DNA of 7,152 nucleotides from Gemmatimonadota bacterium (lineage in GTDB: Bacteria; Gemmatimonadota; Gemmatimonadetes; Gemmatimonadales; Gemmatimonadaceae): positions 1 to 7,152 of the forward strand of contig PLMM01000048.1 of the NCBI GenBank assembly GCA_003142495.1. The letters are read 5' to 3'. The position numbers and the translations under genes were made by a program. The notes under the pieces were generated by a model. The model saw nothing but the letters and a program-made list of their open reading frames with translations, had not been told where the DNA came from and searched no databases. Of the stretch, positions 1-5,937 are shown in pieces (position 1 is the first letter of the stretch; each line of letters opens with the position of its first letter).

Positions 1-486
1 CGAGTTCGCGTCGTCGTACCCGATCACCTCGATCGCGTGCTCGTCCGGAACGCTCGATGCGAACGCCGTGAGCTCGATCTCCTCGTGCTCGAACTGCTCG
101 ATGGTCAGGCGGTCATCATCGTCGTGCACCGTCGCGAGTAGCGACTCCGCATCGAGCGTCTGCTCCGGCATGAGTAGCGGCGCGGGAGTCCAGTCGCCCT
201 CGAAGTCAGGCTCCTTCTCGATGTCCGCATCGGCGGTGCCATCCGCCCCGCTCGAGCTCTCGATCTCGACGACATCCCTCTTCGCCTGGTCCGCGACTGT
301 CGGCGCCTTGTGCGCTATCGGGCTCGCGGGCGGCGAGCTCGGTGGCGTAAACAGCTGCGCGGCGCGGCGGCGACTCAGCTCGAGCGGGCCAGTCACTCCC
401 TCGCCCGAGCTCGGGCGCGGTGAGAAGAATGGTCTGGCAGCAGTTTGACGCGGGGGCTTGGGAAGGTCTTCGGGGCTGTCTTCCAT
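1..486 (-). CDS. Partial hypothetical protein, proline/serine-rich then strongly acidic; cut by left edge
   Basis: I do not recognise this protein. An open frame of 162 codons without a stop runs from ATG at 486 to the left edge, so the C-terminus is missing. The start is chosen because AGGAG lies five bases upstream. An in-frame ATG at 516 would add ten residues but has no clear ribosome-binding site. Residues 1-65 are rich in Pro, Ser, Ala and Arg and look disordered. From about residue 71 to 162 I count roughly 28 Asp/Glu against 2 Lys/Arg, including a run of four Asp at 122-125. The visible part has no signal peptide, membrane helix, cysteine or catalytic motif. It uses a few codons that look rare beside its neighbours (ATA, CTA, ACT). 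It lies 92 bases after pcm on the same strand and may be the last operon gene or have its own promoter. A real gene is likely because frame, start and RBS agree and the antisense frames give low-complexity translations. Confidence 0.7.
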   Translation of the reverse strand, partial: MEDSPEDLPKPPRQTAARPFFSPRPSSGEGVTGPLELSRRRAAQLFTPPSSPPASPIAHKAPTVADQAKRDVVEIESSSGADGTADADIEKEPDFEGDWTPAPLLMPEQTLDAESLLATVHDDDDRLTIEQFEHEEIELTAFASSVPDEHAIEVIGYDDANS

Positions 487-491
487 CAGCA

Positions 492-496
492 CTCCT
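492..496 (-). promoter_or_regulatory. Ribosome-binding site for the acidic protein
   Basis: AGGAG on the minus strand lies five bases before the ATG at 486. It decides between that start and the in-frame ATG at 516. Part of it falls in one arm of a 6-base inverted repeat (AGCACT at 488-493, AGTGCT at 517-522), which could form a weak leader hairpin. Such a short inverted repeat may be chance. Confidence 0.55.
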
Positions 497-539
497 GAGG
501 GCGCGGCGGGGGGCATAGTGCTCGGCGCCTGCGTACGAT

Positions 540-564
540 GTGGTATATGAAGTGGTATATGAAG
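540..564. repeat. 12-bp perfect tandem repeat in the pcm-to-acidic-gene gap
   Basis: The unit GTGGTATATGAA occurs twice in direct succession (540-551 and 552-563), and the next base continues the period. The AT-rich unit stands out in this GC-rich sequence. On the minus strand each copy contains TATACC, a 4/6 match to a sigma-70 -10 element. The only partner found is TTAAGG at 577-582, a weak -35 match 17 bases upstream of the first TATACC. It could be an operator, part of a promoter for the left gene, or a simple slippage duplication. The remaining intergenic bases (487-539) hold only the RBS and a weak inverted repeat. I see no hairpin plus T-run terminator in the gap. Confidence 0.8.
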
Positions 565-568
565 CTGA

Positions 569-593
569 CGGGCCAGCCTTAAGCGGGCCAGCC
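569..593. repeat. 10-bp direct repeat flanking the pcm stop codon
   Basis: CGGGCCAGCC occurs at 569-578 and again at 584-593, separated by TTAAG. The second copy encodes the last residues of Pcm (GWPA), and the first lies directly after its TAA stop at 581-579. The arrangement looks like a short duplication that copied the gene end into the spacer. The copies are in the same orientation, so they do not form a good terminator stem, although GGCC within each copy is self-complementary. Confidence 0.75.
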
Positions 594-1223
594 GTACTTC
601 CCTATGAGCGGGACGAATCGCGCGGCCCCGATGTCACGCCGTTCCAGCTCCTCTCCCCGCTTCGTAAAGAGCGTGAGAATCTGCTCCTCCCGTTCACCGA
701 TCGGGATCAGCATCCGCCCTCCCTCCGAAAGTTGCTCCGCGAGGGGCGTCGGAATGGTGGGAGACCCAGCCGTAACCAAAATCGCGTCATAAGGGGCGTA
801 GTCGCGCCAGCCAAGCGTTCCATCGCCCGAAAGGAGCGAGACGTTGGACGCGCGAGCCGCGCGAATCGCGTCGCGCGCCTGGGTCACGAGCGTCCCAACC
901 CGCTCGATCGAAAAAACCTGAGACGCGAGATGGGACAAAAGAACCGTTTGGTACCCGGACCCCGTACCGATTTCGAGCACCCGCTCCTTCCCCGTCAGCC
1001 CCAGAAGCTCGAGGTAGCGCGCATGCGTGCTCGGCTGCGAGATCGTCTGGCCGTTGCCAATGGGCAGCGCGCTGTCCTCGTACGCGCGATGTCGCATTCC
1101 CGTGGGCACGAAGAGATGGCGGGGCGTGAGATCGAAGGCGCGGAGCACCGACAGGTCGCGCACACCCTTCTCCTGCAGCGCCTCGACGAGCCTGCGCCGT
1201 CCTCCAGGCTGCTCTCCGCTCAC
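579..1223 (-). CDS. pcm: Protein-L-isoaspartate O-methyltransferase
   Basis: This cytosolic repair enzyme transfers methyl from S-adenosylmethionine to L-isoaspartyl residues in aged proteins, so that they can revert to aspartate. The protein has 214 residues, normal for the family. Visible hallmarks are the N-terminal basic helix, PRHLFVP (34-40), RHRAYED (44-50), the substrate loop GNGQTISQPS (57-66), SAM-binding motif I LEIGTGSGYQ (83-92), GDG (133-135), YDAILVTAG (145-153) and IPIGERE (173-179). The start is GTG at 1223, giving a four-base GTGA overlap with the surE stop. No ATG in this frame occurs before Met43, inside the conserved domain, so GTG is the credible start. The surE-pcm pairing is also seen in many Proteobacteria, which supports a stress-survival role. 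The stop is TAA. No key motif is missing. Confidence 0.95.
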   Translation of the reverse strand: MSGEQPGGRRRLVEALQEKGVRDLSVLRAFDLTPRHLFVPTGMRHRAYEDSALPIGNGQTISQPSTHARYLELLGLTGKERVLEIGTGSGYQTVLLSHLASQVFSIERVGTLVTQARDAIRAARASNVSLLSGDGTLGWRDYAPYDAILVTAGSPTIPTPLAEQLSEGGRMLIPIGEREEQILTLFTKRGEELERRDIGAARFVPLIGKYGWPA

Positions 1224-1978
1224 GGCTCCGACCACCAGAGCTTCGACTCGTCGAGCATCCTCAAATGCGTGAGATCGAGCGAGAGCGGCGTGACCGAGAT
1301 GTAGCCATCGTCGACCGCGCGAAAGTCCGAATCCGACGGCCCGCTCCACGACGCGGATCCGCCGCCGATCCAGTAGATCTCGCGCTTCCGCGGATCCAGC
1401 ATCTTCATCAGCGAATCCGAATAGACGCGCCGGCCGAGTCGCGTGAGGCGCACGCCGCGGATGTCCTTGGCGAGACGCGACGGGAGATTCACGTTGAGCA
1501 GCGTATCGTTCGGAATCTCGAGCGCCGTGAGATGCCTGAGCAGGGCGGTCACCGCCGGGATCTGATCGGTGAGCAGCGCGGGATCCGCCTTGAGCTCGCC
1601 ACCGGCGAACGACAGCGCGATCGCGGGAACACCGAGCGTGACGCCCTCCATCGCCGCGGCGACGGTGCCCGAGTAGAGCACGTCCTCGCCCATGTTGTTC
1701 CCGTGATTGATCCCGCTCAACACGAAGTCGGGACGCTCGGGCATGAGCGCCTCGATCGCGAGCATCACGCAATCGGTGGGCGTCCCATCCACCTGCCAGC
1801 GCTTCTCACCGCGCGCAACCGGACGAATCGGATGGTGCAGCGTGAGCGCGTGGCTCGTCGCGCTCTGCTCGCGATCGGGCGCCACGATCGTGACGTCGCC
1901 GAGCATCTCGGCGGCCTTCACCAGGCACTCGAGTCCGTGCGCGAGAAATCCATCATCGTTCGTGCAGAGCAGGTGCAT
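1220..1978 (-). CDS. surE: 5'/3'-nucleotidase SurE
   Basis: SurE is a metal-dependent phosphatase that dephosphorylates nucleoside 5'- and 3'-monophosphates and, in some species, short polyphosphate. It is linked to stationary-phase and stress survival. The 252 residues match the family length of about 250. The metal-binding TNDDG is at 6-10, followed by APDREQSATSHALT (33-46) with the conserved Ser39, VDGTPTDCV (63-71), the family signature SGINHGNN (88-95) and YSGTVAAAMEG (102-112). The late PLSLDLTH-type tail is also present. ATG at 1978 overlaps the stop of the upstream glycosyltransferase by one base (TGATG), and I see no strong RBS, so translation probably depends on re-initiation. The gene ends in a four-base overlap with pcm. 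All catalytic residues I would expect are visible. Confidence 0.96.
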   Translation of the reverse strand: MHLLCTNDDGFLAHGLECLVKAAEMLGDVTIVAPDREQSATSHALTLHHPIRPVARGEKRWQVDGTPTDCVMLAIEALMPERPDFVLSGINHGNNMGEDVLYSGTVAAAMEGVTLGVPAIALSFAGGELKADPALLTDQIPAVTALLRHLTALEIPNDTLLNVNLPSRLAKDIRGVRLTRLGRRVYSDSLMKMLDPRKREIYWIGGGSASWSGPSDSDFRAVDDGYISVTPLSLDLTHLRMLDESKLWWSEP

Positions 1979-2646
1979 CAGCGCGGCCGTGCGCGATGGC
2001 GCCAGATCGTGCGCACGACGCGCAGCGAGTCGTCCCACGCGCGGAAGTGGCTCGGCGCCCCGTACACCGTGGGCACGTCCACGCACGCAATGCGGAATCC
2101 GCCGCGCACGGCCTCGATGAGCATCTCGGTCTCGTACTCGTAGCGATCGCCGCTCGCGTGGCTCGCCTCCAGCACCTCGCGCCGCATCGCGCGATACCCC
2201 GACTGCGCGTCGGGCACCGGCACGCCGACGATCGCTCCGACGGCCGCGCTCGCGAGCGCGTTCGTGACGCGGCGCCCGATCGGCATCGTTCCGCGCGTGC
2301 GCTCGCGCGTGCCGATCACGACATCGGCGTCGACGAGCGCCGCGAGCAGCTCCGGCGCGCGCGCGGGATCGTGCTGGCCGTCGGCGTCGATCGTGATCAC
2401 CGAGTGCACCTGCGCATCGAGCGCGACCACGAAGCCCGCGCGCAGCGCTGCGCCCTTGCCGTGATTCACGTCGAGGCGCACGACATGATCGCAGATGCCC
2501 TGTGCCACATCGTACGTGTGATCCGACGATCCGTCATCCACCGCGATGAGCATCGCGTGCGGCAGCGCCGCGCGCAGCCCGCTCGCGACGGCCGCGATCG
2601 TCCCCGCCGCATCGAATGCCGGAATGACGCAGGCGACGTCGCTCAC
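1978..2646 (-). CDS. Family 2 glycosyltransferase, dolichyl/polyprenyl-phosphate sugar transferase-like
   Basis: A GT-A fold glycosyltransferase of family 2, similar to DPM1-like enzymes that move a sugar from a nucleotide sugar to a polyprenyl phosphate. Its substrate cannot be read from the sequence. The 222 residues contain VIPAFDAAGTI (7-17), the nucleotide-binding VDDGSSD (36-42), NHGKGAALRAG (61-71), metal-binding DADGQH (87-92), GTRE (112-115), DAQSGYRAMRR (146-156) and EYETEMLIEA (170-179). There is no clear C-terminal membrane helix, so it is a catalytic domain alone, probably membrane-associated through its substrate. The start is GTG at 2646, overlapping the MerR stop by four bases (GTGA). 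The frame is open further upstream, but that part only mirrors the MerR gene. It ends one base into surE. Its place between a regulator and surE gives no direct clue to its product. I am sure of the family and unsure of the acceptor. Confidence 0.9.
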   Translation of the reverse strand: MSDVACVIPAFDAAGTIAAVASGLRAALPHAMLIAVDDGSSDHTYDVAQGICDHVVRLDVNHGKGAALRAGFVVALDAQVHSVITIDADGQHDPARAPELLAALVDADVVIGTRERTRGTMPIGRRVTNALASAAVGAIVGVPVPDAQSGYRAMRREVLEASHASGDRYEYETEMLIEAVRGGFRIACVDVPTVYGAPSHFRAWDDSLRVVRTIWRHRARPR

Positions 2647-3005
2647 GACTTGGGGTTCTCTCCGCCAAGCATCGTGAGAACCTCGGCGAGCTCCTGCTCG
2701 ATCGAGGCGAGCGTGTGCACGTCGAGCGCGCGACGCGCGTTCGGCTTGAGCTGCCCTTTCTTGCGATGCTCGTCCACCTTCTGCCGCGCGCCATCGATCG
2801 TGTACTTCTCGATGTAGAGCAGGTGCTTCACGAGCACCACGAGCTCGACCTCGCGCCGCTGATAGACGCGATTCCCGGAACGGTTCTTCGCGGGATTCAG
2901 AAACTTGAATTGGCTCTCCCAATATCGGAGGACGTGCGGCTTGAGCCCCGTCAGCTCGCACACCTCTCCAATCGAGAAGAATTCCTGCACCGGCTCCGCA
3001 GTCAT
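2643..3005 (-). CDS. Small MerR-family transcriptional regulator
   Basis: A DNA-binding protein of 120 residues with an N-terminal MerR winged helix-turn-helix. FSIGEVCELTGLKPHVLRYWE spans about 10-30, and the wing region NRSGNRVYQRREVELV follows at 41-56. A short helix containing IDGARQKVDEH (70-80) and a likely coiled-coil dimerisation helix (about 97-113) complete it. There is no effector-binding domain and no cysteine cluster typical of metal sensors; I see one Cys, at 15. Family members usually bind as dimers to promoters with long spacers; the target here is unknown. ATG at 3005 overlaps the gpsA stop by four bases (ATGA) and is preceded by the best Shine-Dalgarno of the operon. From memory, similar short MerR proteins adjoin surE in some Deltaproteobacteria, which would make this placement conserved. 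Autoregulation of this operon is possible but not shown. Confidence 0.9.
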   Translation of the reverse strand: MTAEPVQEFFSIGEVCELTGLKPHVLRYWESQFKFLNPAKNRSGNRVYQRREVELVVLVKHLLYIEKYTIDGARQKVDEHRKKGQLKPNARRALDVHTLASIEQELAEVLTMLGGENPKS

Positions 3006-3997
3006 GTGTCTCCCTCCGCTCGAAGCTCGCGCCGCATCAGCTCACCGATGGCGGCACGGGGTGGTTGATGCTCGAAGAGTATCCGGTAGACTGCACTGAC
3101 GATCGGCATCTCGATCCCCTCGCGCGCTGCGAGCGCGCGCGCACTGTGTGTCGTCATCACTCCCTCCGCCACCGTGTGCCGCTGCGCAAGCGCTTCGTCG
3201 AGCGACACGCCGCGCGCGATCTCGACGCCGAGCGAGCGGTTGCGGCTGAGCGCACCCGTGCACGTGAGCACGAGATCGCCCATCCCCGCGAGCCCCGCGA
3301 ACGTCAGCGGCGACGCGCCCATCTTCACGCCGAGCCGCGTCATCTCCGCGAGCCCGCGCGTGATCAGCGCCGCACGCGCATTGAAGCCCATCCCCAATCC
3401 CTCCGCGATCCCCGTCGCCACGGCGATGACGTTTTTCAGCGCGCCGCCGAGCTCGACGCCCATCACGTCATCATGCGTGTAGACGCGGAATTCGTCGCCG
3501 GAGAGCGCGCGCTGCACCAGAGTCGCGGCCTCGGCGCTCGTGGATGCGGCCACGACCGCAGTGGGCTGCCGCGCCACGACCTCGGCCGCGAAGCTCGGCC
3601 CCGACAGTGCGACCACCGCGTGCGATGGAAATTGCTCCGCGAGCACGTCGCTCATCACGGCGAGGGTGTCGCGCTCGACTCCCTTGCTCGCCACGACGAT
3701 CGTCGCACCGGCCCCAACCGCGGGCGCAGCGCTTCGTGCGATGCTCCGCAGCACGTGCGAGGGCGTCGCGAAGAGCACGAGCGCCGCGCCCGTGCACGCG
3801 CTCGCGAGATCGGCATGCGCAACGACACCCTCGTGCAGCTTGGCTCCCGCGAGAAAGCTCGTGTTCTCGTGCGTCGCATTCACCGAGGCGACTACCTCCG
3901 CCTCGCGCGCCCACAGCGCGACGTCGTGCCCATTCCGCGCGAGCAGATCGGCAAGCGCTGTTCCCCACGCTCCGGCTCCGATCACCGCGCAGCGCAT
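3002..3997 (-). CDS. gpsA: NAD(P)-dependent glycerol-3-phosphate dehydrogenase
   Basis: GpsA reduces dihydroxyacetone phosphate to sn-glycerol-3-phosphate in the cytosol, supplying the backbone of phospholipids. The 331 residues match the family. The N-terminal Rossmann motif is GAGAWG (7-12). Next come ATPSHVLR (77-84), ASKGVE (103-108), LSGPSFAAEV (131-140), the catalytic Lys188 in ELGGALKNV (182-190), GLGMGFNARAALITRG (200-215), and GLAGMGDLVLTCTG (235-248) followed by SRNR (251-254), which contacts the substrate phosphate. The start is ATG at 3997, sharing one base with the plsY stop (TGATG). An AAGG about ten bases upstream could serve as RBS. The frame stays open much further upstream, but that stretch mirrors plsY and is not part of the protein. 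Being next to plsY makes sense because PlsY consumes the GpsA product. Confidence 0.97.
   Translation of the reverse strand: MRCAVIGAGAWGTALADLLARNGHDVALWAREAEVVASVNATHENTSFLAGAKLHEGVVAHADLASACTGAALVLFATPSHVLRSIARSAAPAVGAGATIVVASKGVERDTLAVMSDVLAEQFPSHAVVALSGPSFAAEVVARQPTAVVAASTSAEAATLVQRALSGDEFRVYTHDDVMGVELGGALKNVIAVATGIAEGLGMGFNARAALITRGLAEMTRLGVKMGASPLTFAGLAGMGDLVLTCTGALSRNRSLGVEIARGVSLDEALAQRHTVAEGVMTTHSARALAAREGIEMPIVSAVYRILFEHQPPRAAIGELMRRELRAEGDT
3013..3017 (-). promoter_or_regulatory. Strong ribosome-binding site for the MerR gene
   Basis: GGAGG on the minus strand lies seven bases before ATG 3005, within the last codons of gpsA (the wider GGAGGGAG spans 3017-3010). Other internal genes of the operon have weak or badly spaced SD sequences, so the MerR gene may be translated more independently of its upstream neighbour. 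Confidence 0.7.
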
Positions 3998-4614
3998 CAG
4001 GTTGCCGCCTTGGCGCCGCGACGGAAGCGATGCTCCTCGCCGCGACGTAGCCGCCCGATGTTCGCGCGATGGGTCCAGAACACGAAGGCAGTGATCAGCG
4101 CGGACGTGATGGCGACCGGCGACGTCACGCCCATCATGATCACTACCGCGATCGTGAGCGCCACCGCGCTGCTCAGCGATGCGAGCGACACGTAGCCGGA
4201 GAGATAGAGCACGATTCCCCATACGCCGAGCGAGATCAACGAAGGGATCGGCGCGAGCGCCAGGAAGACGCCGCCCGCCGTCGCCACACCCTTCCCTCCA
4301 CCCTTCCAGAGCAGAAACACCGACTTCACGTGTCCGACGATCGCCGCGATGCCGAAAGCGATCGCCCACAGCACCGGCGATTCCGGAGCGAAGCGCGCCG
4401 GCAACAGGAGCACGGGAAGCGCGCCCTTCGCCATGTCGAGAATCATCACGACACTCGCGATCTTCCAGCCCATCACGCGAAAGACGTTCGTGGCGCCAAG
4501 GTTGCCGGAGCCGTGCTCGCGAAGATCGATTCCCTTGAAGAGCTTCCCCGCGAGATACGCGAATGGAATCGAGCCGGCGAGATATGCGATCAACAACCCC
4601 GCGAAGGGCATCAT
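3997..4614 (-). CDS. plsY: Acyl-phosphate:glycerol-3-phosphate acyltransferase PlsY
   Basis: PlsY is an integral membrane enzyme that moves a fatty acyl group from acyl phosphate to sn-glycerol-3-phosphate, making lysophosphatidic acid. It works with PlsX, which is not in this window. The 205 residues hold about five hydrophobic membrane segments, the first at about 4-22. Family signatures are GSIP (14-17), HGSGNLGATN (34-43), the glycine-rich KGGGKGVATAGG (104-115) after GH at 94-95, and the C-terminal NIGRLRRGEEHRF (185-197). In the loop after His95 the sequence reads VKSVF where I would expect a proline, and the glycine-rich motif seems one glycine longer than usual; both may be lineage variation. 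ATG at 4614 directly follows the der stop (TAGATGATG). The next codon, ATG at 4611, is an equally possible start. The gene overlaps gpsA by one base. Confidence 0.95.
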   Translation of the reverse strand: MMPFAGLLIAYLAGSIPFAYLAGKLFKGIDLREHGSGNLGATNVFRVMGWKIASVVMILDMAKGALPVLLLPARFAPESPVLWAIAFGIAAIVGHVKSVFLLWKGGGKGVATAGGVFLALAPIPSLISLGVWGIVLYLSGYVSLASLSSAVALTIAVVIMMGVTSPVAITSALITAFVFWTHRANIGRLRRGEEHRFRRGAKAAT

Positions 4615-5937
4615 CTACGCGGCGCGGCTCCGCAACAGGATGCGCAGCGGGCTGCCGTTGAATCCCCACGCCTCGCGGAAGCCATTGTGCAGGTAGCGCA
4701 CGTAGTGCTCCGGCACGAGGTCCGGGTGATTGCCGAAGACGGCAATCGCCGGTGGCTCGATCTCCACCTGCGTCGCGTACAGCAGCTTCACTTCGCGTCC
4801 CGCCGCCTGCGGCGGCTGCAACCGCGCGGTGAGCTCGCCCAACGTCGTGTTCACCTGCGCCGTCGAGATGCGCTTCTTTCGTTCCGCGTCCACGAGCAGC
4901 ACCGTCTCGAGCACCTTCGTGACGCGCTGTCCAGTCAACGCCGAGGTAAACAGGAAGGGCACGAATTTCAGGAAGGGCGCCTTCTCACCGGCCTCCTTCT
5001 GGAATTTCTGCGCCGACTTGTCCGTCTTCTCTTCCTTGATGTCCCACTTGTTGACGACGATGATCAGCCCGCACCCATTCTCCCACGCGAGCGTCGCGAT
5101 CTTGAGATCCTGATTCTCGAGACCGACCACTGCGTCGAGCATCAGCACGCACACCTGTGCACGCTCGATCGCCCGGCGCGTGCGCAGCGACGAGTAGAAC
5201 TCGATACCGTCGTCGATCTTCGACTGGCGGCGTAGCCCAGCGGTGTCGACGAAGGTGAGCGTCTGCCCGTGATACTGCATCGGCGTGTCGATCGCATCGC
5301 GCGTCGTTCCCGCCTCCGCCGCGACCACCAGGCGCTCCTCGCCGAGCAGCCTGTTCACGAGCGACGACTTCCCGACGTTCGGGCGCCCGATCACCGCTAT
5401 CCGGAGCGAGCTCTCGTCCTCAATGATCGCCTCGGGGAATCGCTTCACTACCTCGTCGAGCAGATCGCCCGAGTTCTTGCCGTTGATTGCCGACACGGGG
5501 ATCGGATCGCCCGCGCCGAGATTGTAGAACTCGTAGAAGTCAGTGGAGCGCGGATCGTCGACCTTGTTCGCCACGAGCAGCCACGGCTTCCGCGCGTCGC
5601 GCAGGAGCTCGACCACGCGCTGATCCTGCGGATGCAGCCCGGTCTTCGCGTCGACCACCAGCAGCAGCAGGTCAGCCTCGGCGATCGCCTGCATCACCTG
5701 CTTCTGGATCTCGACGTCCATCGGGATGTTCTTGACGTCCGTCAGCCCACCGGTATCGACCAGCCAGAAGGCGCGCCCGCCCCACTCCGCACGCGCAAAG
5801 TGCCGATCGCGCGTCGTTCCCGCTTCCTCGCTCACGATGGCCGAGTCGCTGCTGGCGAGCCGGTTGAAGAGCTGCGACTTGCCGACGTTCGGGCGGCCGA
5901 CGATGGCAACGACTGGGATATTTCCGGTTTCGGTCAT
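4615..5937 (-). CDS. der: Ribosome biogenesis GTPase Der (EngA)
   Basis: Der is an essential GTPase that binds the 50S subunit during late assembly. The 440 residues show the family's architecture of two tandem G domains and a C-terminal KH-like domain. Domain 1 has the P-loop GRPNVGKS (14-21), TTRD (41-44), DTGG (61-64), NKVD (124-127) and SA.NG (149-153). Domain 2 has GRPNVGKS (184-191), TTRD (211-214), DTAGL (231-235), NKWD (296-299) and SALTG (332-336). The KH-like domain runs from about 350 to 440, with a typical RYLHNGFREAWGF near 414-426 and the final PLRILLR. ATG at 5937 overlaps the stop of the upstream DUF512 gene by four bases (ATGA), and I see only a weak SD, so translation is likely coupled. 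The stop TAG abuts plsY. All G motifs are intact, so both domains should be active. Confidence 0.98.
   Translation of the reverse strand: MTETGNIPVVAIVGRPNVGKSQLFNRLASSDSAIVSEEAGTTRDRHFARAEWGGRAFWLVDTGGLTDVKNIPMDVEIQKQVMQAIAEADLLLLVVDAKTGLHPQDQRVVELLRDARKPWLLVANKVDDPRSTDFYEFYNLGAGDPIPVSAINGKNSGDLLDEVVKRFPEAIIEDESSLRIAVIGRPNVGKSSLVNRLLGEERLVVAAEAGTTRDAIDTPMQYHGQTLTFVDTAGLRRQSKIDDGIEFYSSLRTRRAIERAQVCVLMLDAVVGLENQDLKIATLAWENGCGLIIVVNKWDIKEEKTDKSAQKFQKEAGEKAPFLKFVPFLFTSALTGQRVTKVLETVLLVDAERKKRISTAQVNTTLGELTARLQPPQAAGREVKLLYATQVEIEPPAIAVFGNHPDLVPEHYVRYLHNGFREAWGFNGSPLRILLRSRAA

Noticed and set aside
68..448. Plus-strand Ser-rich open frame over the left region
   Set aside because: It is opposite the minus-strand acidic gene, which has a good RBS, is co-directional with the operon and has more protein-like composition. 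The Ser-rich translation is the expected complement of Asp/Glu/Ala codons. Some doubt remains because neither protein is recognised.
540..582. Sigma-70 promoter for the left gene (TTAAGG, 17 bases, TATACC)
   Set aside because: Only about 3/6 and 4/6 matches to consensus; too weak to list as a feature without transcript data.
569..593. Rho-independent terminator after pcm
   Set aside because: The repeats are direct rather than inverted and no T-run follows on the minus strand, so a hairpin terminator is not supported.
1265..2143. Plus-strand open frame of 292 codons antisense to surE and the GT2 gene
   Set aside because: Arg-rich shadow with no RBS or recognisable motif.
2647..2961. N-terminal extension of the glycosyltransferase
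   Set aside because: The Arg/Ala-rich extension overlaps merR in another frame. GTG 2646 starts just before the first GT2 strand.
3065..4195. Long plus-strand open frame (376 codons) antisense to gpsA and plsY
   Set aside because: The translation is dominated by Arg, His, Asp and Ala with no motif, and it lies opposite two unmistakable genes. Long antisense frames are expected in GC-rich coding DNA.
3998..4669. N-terminal extension of gpsA
   Set aside because: The frame is open far upstream, but that part mirrors plsY. ATG 3997 puts the Rossmann motif at the normal position and gives the normal family length.
4069..5235. Plus-strand open frame of 388 codons antisense to plsY and der
   Set aside because: Low-complexity Arg/His/Glu-rich translation without domains; a shadow of der, which has complete G motifs.
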